The notes under the pieces were generated by a model that saw nothing but the letters and a program-made list of their open reading frames with translations, searched no databases and was not told the origin of the DNA. From Cylindrobasidium torrendii FP15055 ss-10 (lineage: Eukaryota > Basidiomycota > Agaricomycetes > Agaricales > Physalacriaceae), in contig KN880476.1 of the NCBI GenBank assembly GCA_000934385.1, positions 1 to 64,000 of the forward strand: a DNA stretch of 64,000 nt. Direction: 5' to 3'. Shown here piece after piece: positions 1-11,502 of this stretch (position 1 is its first letter; each line of letters opens with the position of its first letter). The position numbers were made by a program, and so were the translations under genes.

Positions 1-682
1 AAAAGGTGTAATTTGATAGATGAATAAAAAGATCACGGCCATAGAACTTATCTACACGCTAGAAAAACCTCTGTAGCACAATCTTACATACTTCTGACAT
101 GGTATTGGGCAAAAGGACTGACGGAGAAACTGTGATTTGAAGCGCAAATGCGCATCGACTGAATCTTGCCATGATCGGTAGGTCATCAAAGCATCAAACA
201 CGCGCCAAATGTTGTTTCGTTGCCCACCCAAAATGGGGCTCTCAAATTCGCTAATAAATAAATGCTCAATTTAATATATGTCATACAGAATAAATGCACG
301 ATGCCTGTCTCCAAGCATCTCCGGCAACGAGCCCATTTTGAGGTTTGTGTGGCTGGCCCAAGCCGTTTGTTTTGTTTCCGGGTGATCGATAGTAGACCAA
401 ATCGAGACAGCAAACACGGTTTGGGCGAGCAGAGAACAATGGAACATAGATGAGTAAGACAAGAATGGAATCAGCGCTTCAGCCCCGCCACAGACTCCGA
501 CCCTGCCGATCATACACTTGCTCTCAACGGTCGTCATATAATATCTAACATGTTCAACACCGTACAGTTTTCAAGATTTAGATTCGGTAGCGCCCAGATC
601 CTGAAGAAAGTGTGTCTGTATCTCATAGAGAAAGCTCTACGGCATAAGCGCGCAGGTCGTAGATCGTAGCAACAGTATCCAA
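1..682. other. Left-edge non-coding stretch
   Basis: This lies downstream of the antiporter stop. Short open frames occur on both strands but none carries a recognisable domain or credible splice structure. It probably holds the antiporter 3' UTR and intergenic DNA. Confidence 0.5.
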
Positions 683-2068
683 TCACTTCCAAATCTTCAA
701 AAGCAGTCCAACACCCAGCGCACCCCCAACCGTATCCACCAAAATGGCCCAAATGACCACTGCAAACGCCTCTCCACCATCCCGCTCCAGAATCGACCGT
801 CCCAGTTGAGCCACAATGAGCGCGATTTCCCCCCGCGCAACCATAGCCAGTCCTGCAAGGATCGCGCCCCTCATTGGCGTCGACGTAACTGGCACCATCG
901 GCTGCAGAGAAATTGGAGGCGCACTTGCACTCTGAACATGTGAGCGCCCCATCCATCCACGTCCGTTCTCACTGTCAGGCCAAATCCACACGACAACTCC
1001 CACAGCAAGCTTGCTAATGAACATGAGAACCGCATACACGATCCCCCGCCAAACAACCTGCGACGAGCCGTTGACTGAGCCTAGCGAGCTCATTGGGAGT
1101 GCTGCACCGATGGAGGCAAAGAATAGCGGGGATAACAGGGTTTGCTGTACCGGCAGCATGTAATGCTCGAATGCCGCGAGAGGGTTTGGTAAAGATCCAG
1201 CCTCTGTGGTGTCGTCCTTGTGCGCTTCCTGCGTGGGTGCAAGCTGCATGACAAGCACTCCGGCCAGATAAGCGCCCAACAGTTCGCTGGTGCCAGCATA
1301 TTTTGCGCCGGCAACATAACCGGAGAGCACCAGAACGATAGCCCATAGATGCGCGATCATTTTGGTGAATTTGAGAGCGGGAATCAGGGTGGGAAGGAAG
1401 GCCAAGAGGTACGTTGCCAAGATGAATGCAACAGATACCAGGATAGGCCGAACGACGGAGTCCCAGGTGAAAGCGGAGGATGCGAGCTTCTCTATCACGG
1501 ACGCGATGACTAGGCCCACGATATCGTCGAACAGTGCAGCACTGAGGATTACGACACCTGGACAGGATTAGACAAGTAAGACGTTAATACAGGACTACAC
1601 ACCAATTCTAGTTTGCTTCGTCTCCGGCGTGAGGAGCGATAGAGTGGTGCCCAGCGAAGTGGAGGAGAGCGCAGCGCCGGCAGCGAATGCTTGCAGCGAC
1701 GAGTAGTGATATCCGACCGCGAGCAGGAGCATGGACAATGCAATGGGCATAGCGATGCCAACAAACGCGGCCATGCAAGAAAGCGGGAAGTTCCTTCGAA
1801 GTACGGTCATGTCCGTGGTGAGCCCGGCCTCAAATACGATGAGCAACAGTCCGATGTATCCAACAACGAGGAATGTTTCTTCAGCACTTGCGGGCAGGAT
1901 ATTGGCAGCTTCAGGTCCATAGATAATTCCTGTCACAAGAGATCCGATAATTCCAGCATTGAGGACAGTCGTAGCGATGTTTTCGGCGATATTGAGCAGA
2001 AAGAAATATGATGTGAAGGTGAAGAGTATTGGGATTTCAGGGATTTCGTATACGAGAGTGAACGACAT
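683..2068 (-). CDS. Monovalent cation/H+ antiporter, CPA2 (KefB/Kha1-like) family
   Basis: Two exons (2068-1603 and 1557-683) around a 45-nt GT-AG intron give 446 residues. The chain is almost wholly hydrophobic with about 10-12 membrane segments, including runs such as NAGIIGSLVTGIIYGP near the N-terminus and the AAGAALSSTSLGTTLSLL segment typical of the CPA Na+/H+ exchanger fold. Family knowledge suggests K+ or Na+ exchange for protons across an endomembrane or the plasma membrane; the ion cannot be read from sequence. It is shorter than Kha1 because it lacks the long hydrophilic C-terminal tail. The ATG at 2068 directly precedes the first membrane segment. It is transcribed away from the neighbouring MDR gene, across a shared upstream region of about 620 bp. 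Confidence 0.85.
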
Positions 2069-2690
2069 TGACGCTGTTTACGACGGAGGACTCCATAAAG
2101 CGCTTGGCGGACTTCAGCACGGTGTTAATTTTGCGATGGTGGTGGTCACAGAGGTGGAACTCTGGAAAGAGCTGGGAAAGAGCCGTTCTCGGCGGATTGA
2201 TTTCGCGATCATTGATCTCGGATCAATCTGCGCCACATAGGTTAGCCTCACAGCAGGCCCGATATTCCACAACAGTTTGCAAGGCGTTGCCTCGTTCTTG
2301 CGAAAAATAGAGACGCAGGCTCAACTGAAGCCCAAATCACACTGAAATTTTGTGATTACATTTGATCGCGGATCAGCGAGCAGATGCGGCAAGAGCTGGA
2401 GTAGTATTAGTCAGAATCACAACAACATCAAAGCCGATTTGCCATTCGGGGGAGCATTGAGAAAGGGATGTTTCTGTGTGAAACATGTCCTCTACAGAGC
2501 TTAACGCTGGCTGAGTGAGCCTCCAATTATAGCTGGCGACGCCTCAACGCCCGGCAGAGCTTCAATCGTCGCCGATTAACCGATTGTACACATTGCCTCG
2601 GCCTGGAACTTCAAGACAGCGACAGTGTACACCAAAGCAGAGTATATAAGGAGTCAATTATACAGAGTACGTCTCATCATCCATCGAACC
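2069..2690. other. Divergent intergenic promoter region
   Basis: About 620 bp between the divergent antiporter and MDR genes. Short frames here show no domain. A TATA-like element serving the MDR gene lies at its right end. Confidence 0.5.
2643..2650 (+). promoter_or_regulatory. TATA-like box for MDR gene
   Basis: TATATAAG stands about 45 bp upstream of the ATG at 2691, in a position expected for a core promoter. Confidence 0.5.
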
Positions 2691-3952
2691 ATGTCTTCTT
2701 CTACCAACAAGCAACTTGCCCTTGTTACTCCCTCCGTTGGCGGCGGTCTCCTCCTCCAGGAGGTCGAGAAGCCTGGAAAACCAGGACCAGGCAAACTTTT
2801 GCTAAAGATCGTGGCTACTGCCACAAACCCTATGGACTACAAGATGCACGACTATGGCATTCTCGTGCCCAGTTTTCCCACCATTCTCGGCAGCGATTTC
2901 GCTGGCGCTGTTGAGGAAGTCGGTGAAGGTGTCCAGGGCTGGAAAAAGGGCGACAGGCTGTAAGAATTCCACCCTTATTCCTTTCTCAACCGGTGCTAAA
3001 CAATGACCAGGTTGACTGCCAACATCGGAGGCGGATTCCAGCAATACACCGAAGTCGATGTAGAAGCACAATTCCCCTTCCATGTACGTGATGCTCCCTA
3101 CCTTTCAAACTCCAACTAATAGTAAATTTCGACATATAGGTACCAAAAACCATTTCTATCGAGGAAGCGTCGACTATGCCCATCGCCTTTGCGACAGCCA
3201 TTATTGGATTATATGCCGAAGGGCCCTCTGGAATCGGGCTCAACCCAACTGTCTCTTGGAACAAGCCTTGCGCTGGCCAGTCCGCGTTCGTAATCTCTGG
3301 CAGCTCATCTGTCGGACAATACGGTTCGCCCCAATCCACTCATCTACTCACCTGATTTCTAACATCTCGCAGCCATACAGCTTTTGAAGTTCGCTGGTTT
3401 CACGAGTATCGTTGCCTACGCCTCTCTGCGTCACGCCGACCTTCTCAAATCGCTCGGGGCGACCGAAATCATAGACAGGAACGAAGTCGCACTCACCGAC
3501 CTCCCCACACACCTCAAGCCCAGGTTCAACGTGGTCTTTGATGCACTCTCAGGACCAGATGCGCTAGCAGCTGGTCTCCAGCTTCTCGCCGACCAAGGCA
3601 AGCTTGCGACGGTGACCCCACCGCGTATGGTCAAGCCAGAGACGGCAGAGCTTTTTGCGAAAGGCAACAAGAGGCTTGGATCCATTTACGGCGCATATAA
3701 GTGGAATGCGGAAAACGAGGCGCTGGGAAACGCGTTGCGAGAGAACTTTGATAGACTTTTGGATGAAGGAGTGATCAAGGTAAGAGGTTTCTTTCCAAAT
3801 GTAGTGTTGCCAATGTTCTAAACGTTCTTTAGCCCAATCGTTACGAAATTCTCCCGGGCGGACTGAAGGGCCTTATTGAGGGCACTGACCGTCATCGCCA
3901 GGGTAAGGTGAGCGGTGTCAAGCTCATTGCACGCCCTCACGAAACCGAGTAA
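2691..3952 (+). CDS. Zinc-type alcohol dehydrogenase-like (MDR) oxidoreductase, copy 1
   Basis: Five exons (2691-2959, 3011-3083, 3140-3323, 3373-3779, 3833-3952) give exactly 351 codons including the stop. The N-terminal GroES-like domain has PGPGKLLLKIVATATNP and GSDFAGAVEEVGEGV. The Rossmann half has SGSSSVGQYAIQLLKFAG, where an NAD(P)-binding loop is expected. Structural-zinc cysteines are absent, as in quinone-oxidoreductase and trans-enoyl-reductase-like MDR members. It is likely a cytosolic NADPH-dependent reductase of unknown substrate; fungal relatives are often annotated zinc-binding dehydrogenase or trans-enoyl reductase. A close paralogue with the same exon layout lies inverted at 5607-6850. 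Confidence 0.88.
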
Positions 3953-4119
3953 ATGATATGTACAATCGAGTTATAGATGCAAGGTTCAAACTTCACACTT
4001 GAACACAAATGTAACACACTTTTCAATGTTTTGTGACCCATATGTCAACATCAATAAAGTCGTTCGCGCTCGTCAAAAGATCAGGCGTAAGATACAAAAA
4101 TATACAACAATCCAATAGC

Positions 4120-5456
4120 TCATGCTGTGCCTGCAGCCTCGGCAGCAGCACGCTCTGCACGACGCGCCTTCTTCGCGGCGTTGGCTGCGGCAGCTTTAGC
4201 CTTCTTGGAGTCCTCGCGCTGAGCCTGCAGATGCGATGAGTATAAACCTTAGAGCCAGCATGTGGTCGGACCTTTTCTGCCTCCTCCTTCGCCTTCTTCT
4301 CTGCTTCTTCCTCTGCCTTGCTCTTGACGGGAGCCGCGGCAGGCGTGCTTGCACCAGATCCAGCACCAGCTCTGGCAGCCTTCTTAGCCTCACGAGCGGC
4401 CTTCTCCTCCTGCTTGATGCGCTTAATACGGGGGTCGAGGCCAAGCGTCAAGTCAACAAGAGAGCGCAGACGAGTGTTGTCCTCTTTCTTGCGGCGAGCA
4501 CGTTCGCTCTTGTTCTTCTTCTCCGTATACCGCTTGTCGTCACGGTTATCGCTACCCTCGTTGACTTCCTTGTCATACCACTCGAAGCTGCGCCAGCTGT
4601 CGAAGTTGTACCAGAAGTCGTAGAAGCCCTCCACATGCTCCTTGGATGCATCGAGTCCGCCAAGCTGGGGGACAGGCTCCTTCTTCGAGAAGCGCGCTTC
4701 ACGCTCGAATACAGGACCAAAGGTTTCGATGAAGCCCTTGGCGGCAACGGCAGCCTTGAGCGAAGTGGGTGTCTCTTCCTCGAGCTCTTCAAGGAGCTCA
4801 GGGTCCGCAGAGTCGAATTGGCGTCTGCGCTCAAAGTTGTTGAGGGTTTCATGTGCTTTTTGAATGCACTTAAAGAATGAGTCGTCGTTGGTGTTCAGGT
4901 TGAGCCCAGTCAAAAGCGAAGTATCCGGCTCAGTGGCTTTGACCTTCTTGTCAGGGTGGTGCTTCAGGACCTTTTTGCGTTCTGATAGATAATTAGTTAT
5001 GAAGACAGTTTATTTAGCTGCTGCACGTACGCGCGACCTTAATCTGGGCGGGGGTAGCCTTGTAACGAAGGTGGGAGAGACCAAGAACAGCGTAGTGATC
5101 TTGTTTCTGCATTGCAATGTGAGTTTGATGAATGACGGGCAGGGCGTATAACGCACCTTCCACTCCTTGGGATCAAGTGCCAGCAGTTCACTGGACTCGG
5201 GCTCGTCACCAACACCTAGATCGTCCTCGATGTTCGAGGAAGACGCGTTGAGAAGATCCAGGCGCTCTTGTTCCTTCGCAGCGTGTTCATCGTGCTTCGA
5301 GAAAGATCCACCGTTGTGCAGCGTCAGGCGGAGATGGTTGACGAAGGCGGGTCCAGCGGGAAGGAGTTTACGCTTAGAGATCGGGGACAGTTTGCTGCCC
5401 GACGCGTCGGGAGCCGTGTAGCCAGCAGGCAGAGGAGTTGTGCGAATCGTCGACAT
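4120..5456 (-). CDS. ZUO1: Zuotin, J-domain subunit of the ribosome-associated complex
   Basis: Four exons give about 400 residues. A J domain lies near residues 95-165: DHYAVLGLSHLRYKAT, then KHHPDKK carrying the HPD that stimulates Hsp70 ATPase. Next come the zuotin homology region (FEREARFSKKEPVPQLGG, YDFWYNFDSWRSFEW) and the conserved TLGLDPRIKRIKQEE. An Ala/Lys/Glu-rich basic helix for ribosome binding ends in AAAEAAGTA. There are no SANT domains, as in fungal Zuo1 and unlike animal DNAJC2. With Ssz1 it forms RAC, which recruits Ssb-type Hsp70 to nascent chains at the tunnel exit. The ATG at 5456 was chosen; an in-frame ATG 45 bp upstream adds an unconserved leader. It lies between two inverted MDR paralogues. 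Confidence 0.93.
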
Positions 5457-5606
5457 CGCGGGTGATGGAAAGAAAAAAGTTGGCACGTGGTGAATATGCA
5501 CACATGCCGGTGTCTGCCGCTCGGCATCTATAGTTCTTGCTCTCGGTTGACATTCACGGTGACTTTCAATTTTACAGTGCTACATTTTACTATTTCTCCC
5601 TCTCGT

Positions 5607-6850
5607 TCATTCGCTTGCGTGTGGAAGCACAATGAGCTTCACACCGCTAACTTTTCCTTGACGGTGTCGCTCCGTCCCCTCGATTACACCTTTCAGTCCT
5701 CCTGCTAGGACTTCGTAGCGGTTTGGCTAAGTAAGAAATTTAGCATCATTTCCTGCAGACATGTTCAGTTTCACCTTGATGACCCCGTCATTCACCAGCC
5801 TGCCAAGATTCTCCCTCAACGCAACGCCCAACGCCTCGCTCTCCGGACTGCTTTTATACAGCGCAAAGATTCCCGCCAATTTTTTGTTCTCTTTGGCGAA
5901 CAGACCATGCAGATCAGGCGTCAATATGGTCGGTGGCTGCACTGTCGCGCATTTGCCTCCATCTGCCAAAAGATGGCGAGCAGCAGTCAGCGCATCTGTC
6001 CCCGACAAGGCGTCAAAAACGACATCGAAGGTTGCCTTGATGTATGTCGGGAGGTCCACTAGGCTGACCTCGTTTCGGTCAATGACCTCTGTTGCGCCAA
6101 GCGATTTCAGGAATTCTGAATGGCGAGAAGAAGCATAGGCGACAATAGCGGTAAAGCCAGAAAACTTCAAAAGCTGGATAGCTATGTGCGGAAACTGAGT
6201 TCTAGAACGGCGATAATCTAGACGACGCACCGTACTGTCCAACACATGAGCTTCCCGCAATCACAAGAGCGGACTGCCCTGCACAAGGCTTGTCCCAAGA
6301 AATAGTTGGGTTGATTCCAATCCCGGATGTCCCACCAGCGAAAAGACCTATAACGGCCGTTGCAAATGCGATTGGCATAGTCGCGGCCGACTCCAGAGAT
6401 AGATTATCAGGGATCTGCCGATGTTAGGTTGTACACCTTCAGGGCGTATAGACGACGACCTACGCGAAATACTTGGGAATCTCCAGCGTCTATCTCGGCA
6501 TATTGCTGGAACGCGCCTCCGCTACTTGAGTACATTCTAAATGCCAGTTAGATTCGCCGCCTTGGACAATGGCGAACGAGTACATACAAACGATCACCCT
6601 TCTGCCATCCTACGACACCTTCACCGACCTCCTCAACAGTTCCAGCAAAGTCGCTCCCTGGAACGAATGGGTATCCGGGAATATGGATGTTGTAGTCGTG
6701 TATCTTCCAATCAGCTGGGTTCAGACCAGCGACCATGACCTTGAGCAGGATTTTGCCTGGTCCAGGCTTGCTTGGTCTTGCGATGTCCATGAGATGGAAG
6801 CCGCCTCGCAGTGACGGGATTACAACCGCGAGCTGTTTCGCTGATTCCAT
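5607..6850 (-). CDS. Zinc-type alcohol dehydrogenase-like (MDR) oxidoreductase, copy 2
   Basis: This is a paralogue of the gene at 2691-3952 with matching exon order. The N-terminal exon has PSKPGPGKILLKVM and GSDFAGTVEEVGEGV. The middle exons carry AGSSCVGQY, then QLLKFSGFTAIVAYASSRHS and GATEVIDRNEVSLVDLP. The last exon, 5'-PNRYEVLAGGLKGVIEG, is reached through an intron whose unspliced reading stops early. The open frame through that intron would truncate the protein, so splicing at about 5724 is needed for the full C-terminus. Same predicted role as copy 1: NAD(P)H-dependent reduction of an unknown substrate. No inactivating change was seen. Confidence 0.87.
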
Positions 6851-7178
6851 GGTATCACTCGCAGGTATGAAGATAAGGAGCAAGTGATGAATCGATGAAA
6901 ACCGGTCAAGATCTCTACAAGACAACACCGACGGAGAAGTGCGTGATCACGAACACACCTTCTGGCCACTGAAAAGGCAGAGCGTGATGCAAAATTTGCA
7001 ATGGCTCAAGCTGAATCTCACCAAACGGACCACGCCCATGATTTCATGCGTGTGCTTGACCGTCACAATTGTGTACATTATTGAAAGACTTCAAAGGCGG
7101 CGCCTAATAGTCCACAAAGTTGCTTACAAGATACAGCGTATACTACGAGACCGCGGCCACGATCCGCCGACCCAGCCC
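6851..7178. other. Intergenic stretch
   Basis: This lies between the start of MDR copy 2 and the stop of the GPI protein gene. An open frame on the plus strand here has no domain. It is probably the MDR promoter plus 3' UTR of the next gene. Confidence 0.5.
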
Positions 7179-7791
7179 TCAGACACTCGAAGCGCCCAAT
7201 ACAACAAACACAAAGGCAAGAAGCATACTCGCACCGGTGCCTCCTATGTGCATAGCACCGTCGCTGTCTCCCGAATCAGCACCAATGTCGGCCTCGGGAA
7301 CGGAGTGACCTCCGCTTTCGCATGCGGACTTGAACACTGACAGAATACCATTAATGCCCTTCCCCAAAGCTAGACGATGAACAATAACTCACAGTCGTAT
7401 GTATGCTGAAGAACATCTTCGTGGGCATCGGTACCATCCGTCGCCAGCACACAGTTCATACAGTCTGCGTAGTGCTTCGACTTGTCCTCTGTACAAACGC
7501 ATGACGCATCGCTGCAGGCCTATACTCAAGAATTAGTACGGAGATACGAAGAACAGAAGAACATACAGCCATGTCATCAAGGACGCTGCAGCGGTCGCGG
7601 CACTGCTGAGGCATCGAGTCAACAAGCGGGGTGCTGTCGTTGAACTGGCGCGCGGAAATGATGGACGGGGGAGGTATGACAGTGTTGAAGGCTTCGAGCG
7701 GAAGGGCTGCCTCCCGAGCGTAGACGGTGTTAGCCGTGACTGATGCTCGTAAAAGTCCAAAGCCAATGATAGAAGAAAAAAGGAGCTTCAT
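7179..7791 (-). CDS. Small cysteine-rich secreted protein, predicted GPI-anchored
   Basis: Three exons give about 168 residues. The start MKLLFSSIIGFGLLRASVTA is a signal peptide. The mature part has eight cysteines in the order QQCRDRC, AC, SDASCVC, ADCMNC and KSAC, similar in number to CFEM-type domains but with different spacing. The C-terminus has a Gly/Ser/Asp-rich spacer and a hydrophobic tail (SMLLAFVFVVLGASSV) with small omega-site residues before it, typical of a GPI signal. It is likely a cell-wall or membrane-tethered surface protein. Specific function is unknown. Homologues of this layout are common unannotated proteins in Agaricomycetes (inference from architecture). Confidence 0.75.
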
Positions 7792-9093
7792 GCTTGGTGT
7801 AAGGCAAAGACGATGGAGGATGCTCTGGCGCTAGGAATCGATGCTGGTGCTTGCTTTTATAAGGAACCCAGCACATCCTCGATAATAGGATCCTGATAAT
7901 AATCTAGCAGGTCTTGTGGTTGAGCCAAGCGCGGGAAGTTTATCGTTATGCAGCTGTTAGGCCTGGCTGCGCCCAAGGGTTACTCACACTAGTGTCGTTA
8001 TTGGCGATTTATTGGCGCAGGAGTAGGTATGCACGACAGCTAAGTTGGTCACAAGCGGTGCACAAGCACACACCATGGGACTAAGCCCATACGAAATCAA
8101 CGTTTTGAGCTGACGGCTAAAGCTGTATGCCAAGCATCAGGAAGACGTAAATTCCCCCAGAGCCGCTACCCAGTAGCTCGAGTATCCAGACGCTGCCGGC
8201 CAGTGTCCAAACCTACTAGAGGAGCCAGAACCTGGCGCACTCTCTCCAGAAATGCCAGATCCCTGGTACAAGCCTCTGGATACGTGCTAAATTTAGAAAC
8301 AGAGGTATATACATGCGCTACGGTTAGGTACAGACAAACAAACATACCTATCATATCTTAAAAAGGTTGTGGGATACTTTGGGGCATGCGCGCCTTCGAG
8401 CGCCGGCCTGCGCGCGCCTCCCGACAGCGCAACGATGTAGACGGCCCAAATCACCTTAATTCATCGCGAGAGCTCTCATAGGGCCGCTACACAGTATACA
8501 TAGCCTATGTGTGGATGCGGGATGACATTGTGTGGCTTTTTATGCCCAGAAAGCGAAGATATTGAGTGGTCGCCAGATTTGATGTGATCGAGAGAGCTCC
8601 ACTGTGGATCTGGAGCTTCTAGGATGGGGGGGCCTGTATCTGGGAATATGGAGAATCCAGAGCGTCTGGACGGGTCAGACGAAGGTCCTACGTCTTCCTG
8701 ATGAGGCGTCCGCGGGAGGCCATAAAAGAGCAATGCTTGTCGACATCAATAATACAAGTACGCGGTTATGGATTTTGCAGCGAATTATCCATGGTCCAAG
8801 TGATGGCAACGACGGAAGAGAAGAAAGGGCAAACAAACATGAGCAAATCATAGCAGTCTCGATGTATCATGTGGTTAATGTAATCTTATCTACCCGGAGC
8901 CATGCAAAAATATGGTGCTCTGAGCATGTAGCACAGGCTTCAAAGCGTGATTTGGGTATCTCTGTCGATACAGCTACCTCCTAGCTCAAAGCAGTATAAC
9001 AGAATCCACTGGCGACACCGTCGATCGTGCCGACCGCCGGCCCCGCGTTGAACTTCCGAGCTGATCAAATCCTGACTTCCTCAGTGAACCACC
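7792..9093. other. Intergenic region, no gene seen
   Basis: 1.3 kb between divergent genes. Short frames (for example around 8166-8354 minus and 8604-8984 plus) lack domains and splice support. The left end holds the promoter of the GPI protein gene. Confidence 0.5.
7854..7861 (-). promoter_or_regulatory. TATA box of GPI-protein gene
   Basis: Read on the minus strand this is TATAAAAG, about 65 bp upstream of the ATG at 7791. Confidence 0.55.
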
Positions 9094-10672
9094 ATGCCTG
9101 CTCCTGCTGATTTCGGCCAGTTTATCGACGACCACGCCGACGAGTTCATCAAACGGCTCGCGTCTGCCGTTGCAATCCAAAGGTATGCGTTGGCTGCTGA
9201 CACTGACTGCTGTGCTCACCATCTGGTAGTGTGAGCTCAGACCCATCTCGGCGCGACGATGTGGTGAAGATGGCGCACTGGCTCGAGGCTCAGCTCCAAT
9301 CCTACGGCGTGACCACGGTGCTCCGTGACCTTGGCACCCACGTCGAGGATGGACATGAGCTTCCGCTTCCACCAGCTCTACTTGGGTCGATCGGCAGCGA
9401 TCCTAGCAAGAAGACGGTGCTCATCTATGGTCACTTCGATGTTCAGCCAGTGCGTAACAGTAATCCCCTTGAAATGCACATCCTGACCCTTCTGATAGGC
9501 AAACAAGTCAGATGGATGGTCTACAGAGCCTTTCGAGCTCACCGAGGAACAGGATGGACGCTTGGTCGGCCGTGGCTCGACAGACGACAAAGGTCCAATC
9601 CTAGGCTGGCTCAACACCCTTCAATATCATTTCGAGACAAAGAAAGAGCTCCCAGTCAACATCAAGTTTTGCTTCGAGGGCATGGAAGAGAGTGGTAGCA
9701 TCGGCCTCGACGCACTTGTTATCAAGGAGGGCCAACCTGGTGGATGGTTCGAGGGCGTCGATTGTGTGTGCATTTCTGACAACTACTGGCTCAACACCCG
9801 CACTCCAGTCATCACGTACGGTCTCCGTGGTGTGTCCTACTACAAGATTGATATCACTGGTCCTGCCCGTGACCTGCACTCTGGTGTATTTGGCGGCACA
9901 ATCCACGAGCCGATGACCGACCTCGTCCTCCTCATGTCCAAACTCGTCGATGTCAAGGGCAAAATCCTTGTCCCCGGTGTGTACGACATGGTCACATCTG
10001 CAGATGCAGACGAGAGGGAGATATACGAGCGTCTGGACTCATCCATTGCTGAAATCGAAGAGGCTGCAGGTGGAAAGATTGCATTGTCCGACAGCAAGGT
10101 CGATGTTCTCATGGGCCGTATGCGCAATCCTAGTCTTTCTCTCCACGGCATCGAGGGCGCTTTCTATGGCGGCGGCGCAAAGACAGTCATTCCAGCTAAA
10201 GTCGGTGGCAAATTCAGTCTACGGTTCGTGACAAATTCTGTTCGCGTTCCTCCAGCTCTAACAAAACCTCAGTCTTGTGCCCCCAATGACCCCAGAGAAC
10301 ATCACTCCGCTGGTCACGAAGTATCTCGAGGAGGAGTTCGCAAAGCTCGGATCGAAGAACACGTTGAATGTCGAGTTCCTGCACGGTGGACGTCCATGGG
10401 TGGCGGACATGAACCATTGGAATTATGAGGCGGCGAAGGAGGCGACGCGCCAGATTTATCAGGTCGAGCCGGACATGACGCGTGAGGGAGGGTCCATTCC
10501 CATCACTCTCACCTTCGCGGACACCCTGGGGTGCAGTGTGGTGCTGTTGCCCATGGGTAGGGGAGACGACGGCGCGCACTCGACCAATGAGAAGCTGGAC
10601 AAGTCAAACTTCTTGCAAGGGTCAAAGCTGTTAGGGACATACCTATATGAGCTTGCCGATGTGAAGAAGTAA
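9094..10672 (+). CDS. DUG1: Cys-Gly metallodipeptidase Dug1, M20 family
   Basis: Four exons encode about 475 residues covering the whole M20A fold. Metal ligands are visible: His in IYGHFDVQP, bridging Asp in GRGSTDDKGP, catalytic Glu-Glu in FEGMEESGS, Asp in CISDNYW and a late His in GDDGAHSTNEKL. The dimerisation domain contains SYYKIDITGPARDLHSGVFG, with the His that completes the partner active site. Dug1 cleaves Cys-Gly released during glutathione breakdown and other dipeptides in the cytosol. The ATG at 9094 follows ACC and starts MPAPADFGQFID. Introns near 9184-9230, 9449-9505 and 10224-10282 restore the conserved frame; the second lies directly after the VQP of the metal site. Confidence 0.93.
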
Positions 10673-11241
10673 GGGAATATTGTATCGCTACATAACAGGG
10701 AATGTACTATCGACAATTTTGTATCCAGACAAAGTAACATTGTATGCTAAGCGCTAAACGTTCGAACGTTGAATGCTGAAGTGCGACGTTTCTTGTCGCG
10801 CGGCAGTGCACATGGGCGTTGCGAGCCTCGTGTTCGCGCGCTCGGCGTCATATATGCCCGACTGAGAATATGTCCAAGACGACGTTTTGTTATGTAAAGC
10901 CAACGTGGATAAATCACAATGCACAAAACTCATTAGCAGTGTCCGATGCAGCAGTAAGGTAATAGTAAGTACGTATTGTATAAAGAGCATTGAGGAGATT
11001 ACAGATGGGTCAAGTGTGGCTACAGTTACAATTGCGATGAATCCAGAGTCTGTGCGGTGCGTATGTGTGTATGTATATATGTGCGTCCATGTTTATATTT
11101 GCGTTCCAAGATTGAAAATGATGTGCGATGGGTCTGCGTGAAAAGTCGTCGTGGCCGTGCAAGATGCTGAATATGTTTGATGTGGTGGAGGCGTCGGGCG
11201 CGAGTGGGGGTGGAATGGGTCTGGCGGATGCACGACTTGGG
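10673..11241. other. Convergent intergenic region
   Basis: 570 bp between the stops of two convergent genes. It is AT-richer than the flanks, with GTATGTGTGTATGTATATAT-like simple sequence near 11060-11085. No gene seen. Confidence 0.5.
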
Positions 11242-11502
11242 TCACCGTGAGCACAAGCGCCAAAGCGCTGGGTTCGCGACGTTATTACCGCTGCTCGCTA
11301 CATCTTCGGGGCCTCGTAAGTATGGGGAGTAACAAGCGAGATGGGAAGGGGACGTACGAGGTTGTAGGCACTGGTAAGTCATGAGGACTTGTTGTCCGTT
11401 GGGGTAGGTTACTGGCATCGCGCAGACCTGACCAGGAGAGTAGGTTTGGCCGACCTCCCAGTAGCGCATCTGTGCATTTGCGAAGTGCCCGTACGAAGGC
11501 AT
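11242..11502 (-). CDS. CBM5/12-like chitin-binding mini-protein
   Basis: The spliced model has one 45-nt GT-AG intron (GTACGT donor after CLQP) and encodes 71 residues. Both spliced and unspliced frames stay open, but splicing restores an even spacing of aromatic residues. The pattern is MRYWEVGQTYSPGQVC, MTYQCLQP and NPALWRLC: an early W, Y-x2-G-x-V, YQCLQP and a terminal LW, as in family 5/12 carbohydrate-binding modules. No signal peptide is present, so it may be cytosolic or leaderless-secreted. Stand-alone small modules of this type occur in agaricomycetes (family knowledge). The module assignment rests on pattern alone. Confidence 0.6.
   Translation of the reverse strand: MPSYGHFANAQMRYWEVGQTYSPGQVCAMPVTYPNGQQVLMTYQCLQPRTSPSHLACYSPYLRGPEDVASSGNNVANPALWRLCSR

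Noticed and set aside
4236..4880. 214-codon plus-strand frame opposite zuotin
   Set aside because: Antisense shadow of the Lys/Glu/Ala-rich zuotin coding strand.
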